A stretch of 64,000 nucleotides of DNA from Pseudomonas koreensis. Its GTDB lineage: Bacteria; Pseudomonadota; Gammaproteobacteria; Pseudomonadales; Pseudomonadaceae. Shown one piece after another: positions 36,684-45,119 of the stretch (the first letter of the stretch is position 1; each line of letters begins with the position of its first letter). Under the pieces are notes generated by a model. The model did not search any database, had not been told where the DNA came from, and saw nothing but the letters and a program-made list of their open reading frames with translations. The translations under genes and the position numbers were made by a program. The stretch spans positions 124,001 through 188,000 of the forward strand of contig NZ_JAOEJU010000003.1 in the NCBI RefSeq assembly GCF_025447595.1, given 5' to 3'.

Positions 36684-38161
36684 CGCTCGCACGCTTCCAG
36701 ATGTGCATCGGCGGAGAATGGGTCGACGCCCTCTCCGGCAAGACTTTCGAAAGCCTCAACCCGGCGTTGGCCGAGCCTTGGGCCGAACTGCCCGACGCGG
36801 ATGAAGCCGACGTTGAACGCGCCGTGCAAGCCGCACAGACCGCTTTCGACAGCCCGGCATGGCGTGGTTTGACCGCCACCACGCGCGGCAAACTGTTGCG
36901 TCGTCTCGGTGATCTGATCGCCGAGAACAAGGAACAACTGGCGCAGCTGGAAAGCCGCGACAACGGCAAACTGATCCGCGAAACCCGGGGTCAGGTCGGT
37001 TATCTGCCGGAGTTTTTCCATTACACCGCCGGCCTCGCCGACAAGCTCGAAGGCGGCACTCTGCCGCTGGATAAACCCGATCTGTTCGCCTACACCGTGC
37101 ACGAAGCCATGGGTGTGGTTGCCGCGATCATTCCGTGGAACAGTCCGCTTTACCTGACCGCGATCAAACTGGCGCCGGCGTTGGCAGCGGGCAATACCAT
37201 CGTGATCAAACCGTCGGAACATGCCTCGGCGACCATTCTCGAACTGGCGCGTCTGGCCCTCGAAGCCGGGATTCCACCGGGCGTGGTCAACGTTGTCACC
37301 GGCTACGGCCCGAGTACGGGCGCTGCCCTCACCCGCCATCCGCTGATCCGCAAGATCGCCTTCACCGGCGGCGCGGCTACGGCCCGGCATGTGGTGCGCA
37401 GCAGTGCCGAGAACTTCGCCAAGCTGTCGCTGGAACTGGGCGGCAAGTCACCGAACATCATCTTCGCCGACGCCGATCTCGACAGCGCAATCAATGGCGC
37501 CATTGCCGGGATCTACGCGGCGTCCGGGCAAAGTTGCGTCTCCGGTTCACGACTGCTGGTGCAGGACGAAATCTACGACGAATTCGTCAGCCGATTGGTG
37601 GAGCGCGCCCAGCGCATCCGCATCGGCAACCCGCAGGACGACAGCAGCGAAATGGGCCCGATGGCCACCGCGCAGCAACTGGCGGTGGTCGAAGGTCTGG
37701 TGGCTGATGCGATTGCCGAAGGTGCGCGTCTGCGTCTGGGCGGCAAGCGCCCAAACGGTGTGGGCGATGGCTGGTTCTACGAACCGACGCTGTTCGAATG
37801 CGACCGCAATTCGATGAAGATCATGCAGGAGGAAGTCTTTGGTCCCGTGGCCTCGGTGATCCGTTTCAAGGATGAAGCCGAAGCGCTGGCGATCGCCAAC
37901 GACTCGCAGTTCGGCCTTGCCGCCGGCATCTGGACTCGCGATCTTGGCCGCGCCCATCGCCTGGCCCGGGACGTGCGTTCGGGGATCATCTGGGTCAACA
38001 CCTACCGCGCGGTGTCGGCGATGGCACCTATTGGCGGCTTCAAGAACAGTGGCTATGGACGCGAAAGCGGCATCGATTCGGTGCTGGCCTACACCGAACT
38101 GAAAACGGTGTGGATCAACCTCTCTCAGGCGCCGATGCCTGATCCGTTTGTGATGCGTTAG
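36680..38161 (+). CDS. Aldehyde dehydrogenase
   Basis: 493 residues, full-length ALDH. Motifs in order: IIPWNSPLYL (about 150), the Glu in LELGGKSPN (about 249-257) and the catalytic Cys in SGQSCVSGSR (about 284). It ends with the usual GYGRESG segment. It oxidises an aldehyde with NAD(P); the substrate presumably comes from the adjoining hydrolase and flavin-linked steps. ATGA overlap with the hydrolase gene. Confidence 0.92.
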   Translation: MTLARFQMCIGGEWVDALSGKTFESLNPALAEPWAELPDADEADVERAVQAAQTAFDSPAWRGLTATTRGKLLRRLGDLIAENKEQLAQLESRDNGKLIRETRGQVGYLPEFFHYTAGLADKLEGGTLPLDKPDLFAYTVHEAMGVVAAIIPWNSPLYLTAIKLAPALAAGNTIVIKPSEHASATILELARLALEAGIPPGVVNVVTGYGPSTGAALTRHPLIRKIAFTGGAATARHVVRSSAENFAKLSLELGGKSPNIIFADADLDSAINGAIAGIYAASGQSCVSGSRLLVQDEIYDEFVSRLVERAQRIRIGNPQDDSSEMGPMATAQQLAVVEGLVADAIAEGARLRLGGKRPNGVGDGWFYEPTLFECDRNSMKIMQEEVFGPVASVIRFKDEAEALAIANDSQFGLAAGIWTRDLGRAHRLARDVRSGIIWVNTYRAVSAMAPIGGFKNSGYGRESGIDSVLAYTELKTVWINLSQAPMPDPFVMR

Positions 38162-38173
38162 GAGTCCTGCGCC

Positions 38174-38659
38174 ATGATCGAACCCGGCATTTACAAAGAC
38201 GTCATGAGCTCGTTCCCGTCCGGGGTCACGGTGGTCACCACCCTCGACCCGGATGGCGCCATCGTCGGGATCACCGCCAGCGCCTTCAGTGCGCTGTCGA
38301 TTGATCCGGCGCTGGTGCTGTTTTGCCCCAACTACGCCTCCGACACCTACCCGGTGCTGCGCGACAGCAAGCGTTTCGCGATCCATTTGCTGTCCGCCGA
38401 CCAGACCGCCGAGGCCTACGCCTTCGCCGGCAAAGGCAAGGACAAGGCCAACGGCATCGAGTGGCATTTGAGCGAGCTCGGTAACCCGATCCTCGCCAAA
38501 GCCACGGCGATCATCGAGTGCGAACTGTGGCGCGAGTACGACGGCGGCGACCACGCGATCATCGTCGGCGCGGTGAAGAACCTGATCCTGCCGGAGCAAC
38601 CGGTGACGCCGATGATTTATCACAAGGGCAAGCTCGGCGCGTTGCCGACACTGGCCTGA
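38174..38659 (+). CDS. Flavin reductase family protein
   Basis: 161 residues of the flavin reductase-like domain that binds FMN (FPSGVTVVTTLDPDG at the N-terminus, then SAFSALSIDPALVLFC and the C-terminal histidine region EYDGGDHAIIVGAV). These enzymes supply reduced FMN or FAD to a two-component monooxygenase. No monooxygenase gene is present in this cluster, which is unusual. Twelve bases after the ALDH gene, with GGAG before the ATG. Confidence 0.88.
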   Translation: MIEPGIYKDVMSSFPSGVTVVTTLDPDGAIVGITASAFSALSIDPALVLFCPNYASDTYPVLRDSKRFAIHLLSADQTAEAYAFAGKGKDKANGIEWHLSELGNPILAKATAIIECELWREYDGGDHAIIVGAVKNLILPEQPVTPMIYHKGKLGALPTLA

Positions 38660-38677
38660 CGGAACAATGCAAAACCC

Positions 38678-38766
38678 TGTGGGAGCGAGCTTGCTCGCGA
38701 AGACATAGTGTCAGTCGACATCAATGTGCAGGTGCTGACACTATCGCGAGCAAGCTCGCTCCCACG
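38678..38766. repeat. REP pair (BIME) 5
   Basis: TGTGGGAGCGAGCTTGCTCG from 38679 and the inverted unit ending about 38766. It separates the flavin reductase and CMD genes inside the cluster. Confidence 0.9.
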
Positions 38767-38788
38767 GGGAATGGTCGTGTGAGGGGTA

Positions 38789-39181
38789 ATGATGAACAAC
38801 GACAAGTATGAAAAGGGTTTAAAGATCCGCACACAGGTGTTGGGCGAAGCCTACGTGCAGCGCTCGATCGAGAACGCCGACGACTTCACCCGCCCGTTGC
38901 AGGAAATGGTCACCGAATACTGCTGGGGTCACGTCTGGGGACGCGACGGCCTGTCGCTCAAGGAGCGCAGCATGATCAACCTGGCGATGATCTCGGCGCT
39001 CAACCGCCCGCACGAACTGAAACTGCATGTGCGCGGCGCCTTGCGTAACGGCCTGAGTCGTGAGCAAATACGCGAAATTCTGCTTCAGGTCGGTATTTAT
39101 TGCGGCGTCCCGGCAGCCGTGGACAGTTTCCGGCTTGCCCGTGAAGCCTTCGCCGAAGCCGACGCCGAGGCCTCCAGTTAA
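38789..39181 (+). CDS. Carboxymuconolactone decarboxylase family protein
   Basis: 130 residues with the CMD/AhpD-like helical fold: KIRTQVLGEAYVQRSIENAD, EYCWGHVWGRDGLSLKERSMINLAMISAL and the C-terminal ILLQVGIYCGVPAAVDSFRLA. Members are gamma-carboxymuconolactone decarboxylases or, when they have a CxxC, peroxidase-like; here there is no CxxC pair, so a decarboxylase- or isomerase-like role is more likely. The start may be at 38789 or at the next ATG, 38792. Confidence 0.85.
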   Translation: MMNNDKYEKGLKIRTQVLGEAYVQRSIENADDFTRPLQEMVTEYCWGHVWGRDGLSLKERSMINLAMISALNRPHELKLHVRGALRNGLSREQIREILLQVGIYCGVPAAVDSFRLAREAFAEADAEASS

Positions 39182-39239
39182 CCCCTCGGCTGTTTTGATG
39201 CCCGTCTGGCATGGACAGCCACCTTAAAGAGCGGACCCC

Positions 39240-39992
39240 ATGAAACGCCTGCCACTCGACGACAGCTTCAAGGTCAATCGCAACCCCGTCACCCTGCGCG
39301 AAATCGTGCTGGATAAACTGCGAAGCGCCATCATGAACTTCCAGCTGCTGCCAGGCGATCGCCTGGTGGAGCGCGATCTGTGTGATCGCCTGGGCGTGAG
39401 CCGTACGTCGGTGCGTGAAGCCTTGCGTCACCTGGAATCCGAAGGCCTGGTGGAGTTCGCCGACGCCAAGGGTCCACGTGTGGCCATCATCACCCTCGCC
39501 GATGCGGTCGACATCTATGAACTGCGCTGCGTACTCGAAGGCCTGATCGTCCAACTGTTCACCCTGCGCGCCAAAGCCAAGGACATCAAGGCCCTGGAAA
39601 AAGCCCTCGACGAGAACCGCAAGGCACTCAAGGACGGCGAGCTGCAGCAGGTGATCGACTCGGTGCAGGGTTTCTACGACGTGCTGCTCGAAGGCTCGGG
39701 CAACCATGTCGCGGCCACTCAGCTGCGTCAGTTGCAGGCGCGCATCAGCTACCTGCGCGCGACGTCGGTGTCCCAGGAAAACCGCCGCGGCGCCAGTAAT
39801 CACGAAATGGAAAAAATGGTCGAGGCGATCAAGAGCGGCGATCCGCTGGCGGCGCATCAGGCGTGCGTCGATCACGTGCGCGCTGCGGCTGCCGTGGCCC
39901 TCGATTATCTGAAGCGCAAACAGGAAGAGACCGGCGCCACACCGCCGATCACCCTGCCCATCGCGCTGAAAGAACCGCGCATAGGTCACTGA
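39240..39992 (+). CDS. GntR-family regulator, FCD subfamily
   Basis: 250 residues: winged helix domain at about 15-80 (DRLVERDLCDRLGVSRTSVREALRHLESEGLV) and FCD ligand domain at about 95-225, with the usual histidine near the end (AHQACVDHVRAAA). It lies in the middle of the cluster whose promoters carry the TGGTATACCA palindrome at 35171, 41001 and 42201; NanR, of the same subfamily, recognises GGTATA repeats, so this protein is the natural candidate. Confidence 0.9.
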   Translation: MKRLPLDDSFKVNRNPVTLREIVLDKLRSAIMNFQLLPGDRLVERDLCDRLGVSRTSVREALRHLESEGLVEFADAKGPRVAIITLADAVDIYELRCVLEGLIVQLFTLRAKAKDIKALEKALDENRKALKDGELQQVIDSVQGFYDVLLEGSGNHVAATQLRQLQARISYLRATSVSQENRRGASNHEMEKMVEAIKSGDPLAAHQACVDHVRAAAAVALDYLKRKQEETGATPPITLPIALKEPRIGH

Positions 39993-39993
39993 C

Positions 39994-40557
39994 ATGTTCA
40001 GCCCGAGCTTTTGCCCGAAATGCGGTGGCGCCGACCTCGGTCAGCAAGTGCCGCCGGGCGATACGCACGAGCGCCTGATGTGCCGCGGCTGCGGCTACAT
40101 CCACTATGTGAACCCGAAAATCATCGCCGGCTGCATCATCGAGCAGGACGGCAAATACCTCTTGTGCCAACGGGCGATTCCCCCGCGCCCGGGCACCTGG
40201 ACCCTGCCCGCCGGTTTCATGGAAAGCGGCGAAACCACCGAACAGGCCGCCTTGCGCGAAGTCTGGGAAGAAAGCGGCGTACGCGCGGAAATCGTCTCGC
40301 CGTACTCGATCTTCAGCGTGCCGAAGATCAGCGAGGTCTACATCATCTTCCGCGCCCTCGCGCTTGAGATCACCGGCCAGTACGGCCCGGAAACCCAGGA
40401 CTGCAAATTCTTCGCCCCGGAAGACATTCCGTGGGAGCAAATCTACTACCCGGCAATCCGGCAGATCCTCGAACGCTACATCGAGGAACGCCAGGCCGGG
40501 GTGTATGGCATGTACATGGGCAATGACGACAGCGGCAAGATTCATTTCATGCGTTGA
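39994..40557 (+). CDS. Nudix hydrolase with N-terminal zinc ribbon
   Basis: 187 residues. A zinc ribbon with two Cys pairs (CPKCGG at 7-12, CRGCG at about 30-34) precedes the Nudix domain. The Nudix box is intact: GFMESGETTEQAALREVWEE followed by SGV (about residues 74-96). This architecture is that of the NudC-like or ADP-ribose/NADH pyrophosphatase subfamily, acting on a nucleotide or cofactor diphosphate. It starts one base after the regulator's stop, so is co-transcribed. Confidence 0.88.
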   Translation: MFSPSFCPKCGGADLGQQVPPGDTHERLMCRGCGYIHYVNPKIIAGCIIEQDGKYLLCQRAIPPRPGTWTLPAGFMESGETTEQAALREVWEESGVRAEIVSPYSIFSVPKISEVYIIFRALALEITGQYGPETQDCKFFAPEDIPWEQIYYPAIRQILERYIEERQAGVYGMYMGNDDSGKIHFMR

Positions 40558-40573
40558 AGACCCCATGCCCACT

Positions 40574-40664
40574 TGTGGGAGCGAGCCTGCTCGCGAAAGC
40601 GGTCGTTCATTCAACATTTGCATCGACTGATACGACGCCTTCGCGAGCAGGCTCGCTCCCACAG
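40574..40664. repeat. REP pair (BIME) 6, CCTGC variant
   Basis: TGTGGGAGCGAGCCTGCTCG and its inverted partner ending at 40664. Both arms have C/G in place of the T/A in the middle of the usual core (GCCTGC against GCTTGC), so the compensating change keeps the hairpin paired. Confidence 0.9.
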
Positions 40665-40681
40665 GGGCGTGGTGGTGTCTC

Positions 40682-40978
40682 TTAAAGTGACGGCACTCCC
40701 TCAACAATAATGATCTCCGCCCGCGCCCATTCCTCGCGGTAGCTCTTCGCTTCCTGATACGCCGCCGAGCGATAGCACGCCACCGCCTGCTCATAGCTGT
40801 CGAACTCGATCACCACACTGCGCTGTGGCGTCGCCCGCCCTTCCATCGCTTCGCTGCGCCCGCCTCTGGCTAAAAATTTCGCGCCGAATTCGGCGAACGC
40901 TTTCGGCGCGCGCTGGGTGTATTGGCTGTAGTGATCGGGATCGGTGATGTCCACGTGAGCAATCCAGTATGCCTTCAT
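40682..40978 (-). CDS. DUF1330 family protein
   Basis: 98 residues. MKAYWIAHVDITDPDHYSQY and FLARGGRSEAMEG with the C-terminal EFDSYEQAVACYRSAAYQEA are the usual DUF1330 pattern: a small dimeric ferredoxin-like alpha/beta-barrel protein of unknown function. Divergent from ribB, with operator copy 2 between them at 41001-41015. Confidence 0.88.
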   Translation of the reverse strand: MKAYWIAHVDITDPDHYSQYTQRAPKAFAEFGAKFLARGGRSEAMEGRATPQRSVVIEFDSYEQAVACYRSAAYQEAKSYREEWARAEIIIVEGVPSL

Positions 40979-41000
40979 AGTGACCTCTTGGTTGATTTTG

Positions 41001-41015
41001 TATTATGGTATACCA
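41001..41015. promoter_or_regulatory. GntR-type operator, copy 2
   Basis: TATTATGGTATACCA is identical over 15 bases to the operator at 35171, in the region between divergent DUF1330 and ribB genes. Confidence 0.7.
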
Positions 41016-41043
41016 CGAATTTCATCCACATCGAGAGTACAGC

Positions 41044-42153
41044 ATGGCCTTCAACAGCATCGAAGAAATCATCGAAGATTATCGCCTCGGCAAAATGGTG
41101 TTGCTGGTCGATGACGAGGATCGGGAAAACGAAGGCGACCTGTTGCTGGCCGCTGATCGTTGCACGCCCGAGGCGATCAGTTTCATGGCCCGTGAAGCTC
41201 GGGGGCTGATTTGTCTGACGTTGACTGACGATCATTGCCAGCGTCTGGGGCTAGAGCAAATGGTGCCGAGTAATGGCAGCGTGTTCAGCACCGCGTTCAC
41301 GGTCTCCATCGAAGCGGCGGTCGGCGTCACTACCGGCATTTCTGCTGCCGACCGCGCTTGCACGGTGGCTGCTGCGGTGGCGCCCAATGCTCGCGCAGAA
41401 GACCTGGTGCAGCCCGGCCATATCTTCCCGCTGCGCGCGAAGGAAGGTGGCGTGTTGACCCGTGCAGGTCATACCGAGGCTGGTTGCGATCTGGCGCGTT
41501 TGGCGGGCTTTACGCCGGCCTCGGTGATCGTCGAAGTGATGAACGACGACGGCACCATGGCTCGCCGCCCGGATCTTGAGGTCTTCGCGCGCAAGCACGG
41601 GATCAAGATCGGCACCATTGCCGACCTGATCCACTATCGCCTGAGCACCGAACACACCATCGAGCGCATCGGCGAGCGGGAACTGCCGACGGTGCATGGC
41701 ACGTTTCGTTTGATCACTTTCGAAGACCGCATCGAGGGCGGCGTGCACATGGCGATGGTCATGGGCGAATTGCGCCGTGAGGAACCGACGCTGGTGCGTG
41801 TGCATGTGATCGATCCGCTGCGCGATCTGGTCGGCGCCGAGTACAGCGGGCCGACGAACTGGACGTTGTGGGCGGCGCTGCAACGGGTCGCTGCCGAGGG
41901 GCATGGGGTTGTGGTGGTGCTGGCCAATCATGAATCTTCCCAGGCGCTGCTGGAGCGCATTCCGCAACTGACTCAACCGCCACGGCAGTTCAGTCGTTCG
42001 CAATCGCGGATCTATTCGGAGGTCGGCACCGGGGCGCAGATTCTGCAGAACCTGGGCGTCGGCAAGCTGCGCCACCTGGGGCCGCCGCTGAAATATGCCG
42101 GTTTGACCGGCTACGATCTTGAGGTGGTCGAGAGCATTCCGTTCACCGAATAA
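41044..42153 (+). CDS. ribB: 3,4-dihydroxy-2-butanone-4-phosphate synthase with degenerate GTP cyclohydrolase II domain
   Basis: 369 residues. The N-terminal DHBP synthase domain (about 1-205) is intact: [17 protein letters not shown] and the conserved THTEA-type loop appear ([16 protein letters not shown]). The C-terminal GTP cyclohydrolase II-like domain lacks the Cys-rich zinc site and the arginine-rich active-site segment ([17 protein letters not shown] is found instead), so only the RibB activity is expected, as in many pseudomonads. It makes the butanone phosphate for riboflavin. Being in a flavin-reductase cluster and under operator copy 2, it is probably a second, inducible copy. Confidence 0.88.
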   Translation: MAFNSIEEIIEDYRLGKMVLLVDDEDRENEGDLLLAADRCTPEAISFMAREARGLICLTLTDDHCQRLGLEQMVPSNGSVFSTAFTVSIEAAVGVTTGISAADRACTVAAAVAPNARAEDLVQPGHIFPLRAKEGGVLTRAGHTEAGCDLARLAGFTPASVIVEVMNDDGTMARRPDLEVFARKHGIKIGTIADLIHYRLSTEHTIERIGERELPTVHGTFRLITFEDRIEGGVHMAMVMGELRREEPTLVRVHVIDPLRDLVGAEYSGPTNWTLWAALQRVAAEGHGVVVVLANHESSQALLERIPQLTQPPRQFSRSQSRIYSEVGTGAQILQNLGVGKLRHLGPPLKYAGLTGYDLEVVESIPFTE

Positions 42154-42200
42154 CCCCGTTTGCCAGATAGCCGGTACGGCAAAGTGCTTGCACAAAGTTT

Positions 42201-42223
42201 GGAATACCATAATATGATATTCC
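42201..42223. promoter_or_regulatory. GntR-type operator, copy 3
   Basis: A 23-base near palindrome: GGAATACCAT, then AAT, then ATGATATTCC. On the minus strand it contains TATTATGGTATTCC, 13 of 14 bases as in copies 1 and 2. It lies about 97 bases upstream of the substrate-binding protein gene, so the transporter is likely in the same regulon. Confidence 0.65.
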
Positions 42224-42319
42224 ATAGGCCGAACGACCTGAAAAACCGTCCAGCTACTGCTCCCGACAGGCGGGCAACAACGCAAGCCCGCTCAAAAACA
42301 CAACAATGAGGGCGTAAAA

Positions 42320-43345
42320 ATGGTGTTGAACAAAGCTGCAACCGCGATCTTTTTCGCGGGACTGCTGAGCGTGACCGGTCAGGCCGCGATGGCCGCCGAG
42401 AGTGTGAACTTTGTCAGCTGGGGCGGTAGCACCCAGGATGCGCAGAAACAGGCCTGGGCCGATCCGTTCAGCAAGGCCAGCGGCATCACCGTCGTGCAGG
42501 ACGGCCCGACCGACTACGGCAAACTCAAGGCCATGGTCGAAAGCGGTAATGTGCAGTGGGACGTGGTCGACGTCGAAGCCGACTTCGCCCTGCGCGCCGC
42601 CTCCGAAGGCCTGCTCGAACCCCTCGATTTCAAACAGATCCAGCGCGACAAGATCGACCCGCGTTTCGTCAGCGACCACGGCGTCGGCTCGTTCTTCTTC
42701 TCCTTCGTCCTCGGCTACAACGAGGGCAAGCTCGGCGCCAACAAGCCGCAGGACTGGAGCGCACTGTTCGACACCAAGACCTACCCCGGCAAACGTGCCC
42801 TGTACAAATGGCCGAGCCCCGGCGTGCTCGAACTGGCCCTGCTCGCCGATGGCGTGCCCGCCGACAAGCTCTACCCGCTGGACCTGGATCGCGCCTTCAA
42901 AAAACTCGACACCATCAAGAAAGACATCGTCTGGTGGGGCGGCGGCGCGCAGTCGCAGCAACTGCTGGCCTCCGGTGAAGCGAGCATGGGCCAGTTCTGG
43001 AACGGCCGGATCCACGCCCTGCAAGAAGACGGCGCACCGGTCGGCGTGAGCTGGAAACAGAACCTGGTCATGGCCGACATTTTGGTCGTACCAAAGGGTG
43101 CGAAAAACAAGGACGCGGCGATGAAGTTCCTGGCCAGCGCCAGCAGTGCCAAAGGCCAGGCCGACTTCTCCAACCTGACCGCCTACGCCCCGGTCAACGT
43201 CGACAGCGTGGCGCGTCTGGACTCGACGCTGGCCCCGAACCTGCCGACTGCCTACGCTAAGGATCAGATCACTCTTGATTTCGCGTACTGGGCCAAGAAC
43301 GGTCCGGCCATCGCGACACGGTGGAACGAATGGCTGGTCAAATGA
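42320..43345 (+). CDS. ABC transporter substrate-binding protein (polyamine-type, PotD-like)
   Basis: 341 residues with a signal peptide (MVLNKAATAIFFAGLLSV..AMA, cut before AESVNF). The mature start NFVSWGGSTQDAQKQAWAD and the DVVDVEADFALRAASEGLLE segment belong to the spermidine/putrescine-type family, which also includes members taking other cationic or peptide-like ligands. Followed by two permeases and an ATPase in an overlapping operon; the ligand is probably the starting compound of this catabolic cluster. Confidence 0.9.
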   Translation: MVLNKAATAIFFAGLLSVTGQAAMAAESVNFVSWGGSTQDAQKQAWADPFSKASGITVVQDGPTDYGKLKAMVESGNVQWDVVDVEADFALRAASEGLLEPLDFKQIQRDKIDPRFVSDHGVGSFFFSFVLGYNEGKLGANKPQDWSALFDTKTYPGKRALYKWPSPGVLELALLADGVPADKLYPLDLDRAFKKLDTIKKDIVWWGGGAQSQQLLASGEASMGQFWNGRIHALQEDGAPVGVSWKQNLVMADILVVPKGAKNKDAAMKFLASASSAKGQADFSNLTAYAPVNVDSVARLDSTLAPNLPTAYAKDQITLDFAYWAKNGPAIATRWNEWLVK

Positions 43346-44286
43346 AAATGGCGGCCACCGCGTCCCGTCCCTCCACTGCCACCGGGAGCGCCGCGAGCGC
43401 TGCCGGCCTGGCATCCGGCAAGGCGAGTGCAATGGCGCAAGCCCCGCCCCTCAAGCAACGCTGGCGCGGCGCCGGCAATCTCGCGCCGGCGCTGCTGTTC
43501 CTCGGTCTGTTCTTTCTCGCACCGCTGATTGGCTTGTTGCTGCGCGGCGTGCTGGAACCGGTGCCGGGCCTTGGCAACTATGAGCAACTGTTCGCCAACT
43601 CGGCGTATGCCCGAGTGCTGTTCAACACCTTTTCGGTGGCGGGACTGGTGACGGTGTTCAGCCTGCTGCTGGGCTTCCCGCTGGCCTGGGCAATCACGTT
43701 GGTGCCACGGGGCTGGGGCCGCTGGATCCTCAACATCGTGCTGCTGTCGATGTGGACCAGCCTCCTCGCCCGCACTTATTCGTGGCTGGTGCTGTTGCAG
43801 GCTTCGGGCGTCATCAATAAAGCCTTGATGGCCATGGGCATCATCGATCAGCCGCTGGAAATGGTGCACAACCTGACCGGCGTGGTGATCGGCATGAGCT
43901 ACATCATGATCCCGTTCATCGTGCTGCCGTTGCAGGCGACCATGCAGGCCATCGACCCGATGATCCTGCAGGCCGGTTCGATCTGTGGCGCGAGCCCGTG
44001 GACCAACTTCTTCCGGGTGTTCCTGCCGCTGTGCCGGCCGGGTCTGGCGTCCGGCGGGTTGATGGTGTTCGTGATGTCGCTCGGTTACTACGTCACCCCG
44101 GCGCTGCTGGGCGGGGCGCAGAACATGATGTTGCCCGAATTCATCATTCAGCAGGTGCAGTCGTTCCTCAACTGGGGCCTGGCCAGCGCCGGCGCCGCGT
44201 TGCTGATCGTCATCACGCTGGTGCTGTTCTACGTCTACCTGAAGCTGCAGCCGGAATCCCCGGTTGGCGCCAGTAACGCGAGGTAA
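43342..44286 (+). CDS. ABC transporter permease (PotB-like)
   Basis: 314 residues. After an Ala/Ser-rich N-terminal extension (about 30 residues) come six membrane helices and the permease EAA-loop region (EAA-type segment ending ASPWTNFFRVFLPLCRPG, about residues 215-232). The frame starts at 43321, but the ATG at 43342 overlaps the previous stop as ATGA and is preferred. Confidence 0.9.
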   Translation: MKMAATASRPSTATGSAASAAGLASGKASAMAQAPPLKQRWRGAGNLAPALLFLGLFFLAPLIGLLLRGVLEPVPGLGNYEQLFANSAYARVLFNTFSVAGLVTVFSLLLGFPLAWAITLVPRGWGRWILNIVLLSMWTSLLARTYSWLVLLQASGVINKALMAMGIIDQPLEMVHNLTGVVIGMSYIMIPFIVLPLQATMQAIDPMILQAGSICGASPWTNFFRVFLPLCRPGLASGGLMVFVMSLGYYVTPALLGGAQNMMLPEFIIQQVQSFLNWGLASAGAALLIVITLVLFYVYLKLQPESPVGASNAR

Positions 44287-44292
44287 GCCGAC

Positions 44293-45102
44293 ATGCTCCT
44301 GACGCCCAATGCCATGAGTCGCCGGATGCGCTTCGGCCTGTATTTCACCACCGGGCTGATCGGCCTGTTCCTGCTGTTGCCGATCGTGTTCATCGTCCTG
44401 CTGTCGTTCGGCTCGTCCCAGTGGCTGGTGTTCCCGCCACCGGGCTGGACGCTGAAATGGTACGTGCAGTTCTTCTCCAACGCCGACTGGATGAGCGCAG
44501 CACTGGCCAGCCTCAAGGTTGCGGTGCTGACCACAATCTGCGCCGTCGCCCTCGGTTTGCCGACGGCGTTTGCGCTGGTCCGTGGACGCTTTCCCGGCCG
44601 GGAAGTGCTCTACGGTCTGTTCACCCTGCCGATGATCGTGCCACTGGTGATCATCGCGGTGGCGGTGTACGCGCTGTTCCTCAAGCTCGGCTACACCGGG
44701 ACGATGTTCGCCTTCGTCGTCAGCCATGTGATCGTCGCGCTGCCGTTCACCATCATCTCGATCATCAACTCGCTGAAGCTGTTCGATCAGTCGATTGAAG
44801 ACGCGGCGGTGATCTGCGGTGCGTCACGCCTGCAAGCGGTGTTCAAGGTGACCTTTCCGGCGATTCGCCCGGGGATGGTGGCCGGCGCCCTCTTCGCCTT
44901 CCTGGTTTCGTGGGACGAAGTGGTGCTCAGCGTGATGATGGCCAGCCCGACCCTGCAAACCCTTCCCGTGAAAATGTGGACCACCCTGCGCCAGGACCTG
45001 ACGCCCGTGATCGCCGTCGCTTCGACGCTGCTGATCGGCCTGTCGGTATTGGTCATGGTGATCGCCGCCGCCCTGCGCCGGCGCAACGAAATCAGCGCCT
45101 GA
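44293..45102 (+). CDS. ABC transporter permease (PotC-like)
   Basis: 269 residues, six membrane helices, and the EAA-loop segment DAAVICGASRLQAVFKVTFP at about residues 172-191. GAGG precedes the ATG by ten bases. Second permease of the four-gene importer. Confidence 0.92.
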   Translation: MLLTPNAMSRRMRFGLYFTTGLIGLFLLLPIVFIVLLSFGSSQWLVFPPPGWTLKWYVQFFSNADWMSAALASLKVAVLTTICAVALGLPTAFALVRGRFPGREVLYGLFTLPMIVPLVIIAVAVYALFLKLGYTGTMFAFVVSHVIVALPFTIISIINSLKLFDQSIEDAAVICGASRLQAVFKVTFPAIRPGMVAGALFAFLVSWDEVVLSVMMASPTLQTLPVKMWTTLRQDLTPVIAVASTLLIGLSVLVMVIAAALRRRNEISA

Positions 45103-45119
45103 GCGCCCAGGAGTACGAC

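Noticed and set aside
43264..44727. A 487-codon minus-strand frame across the two permease genes
   Set aside because: Spans several real genes in the opposite strand and has a His/Gln/Arg-rich shadow composition.
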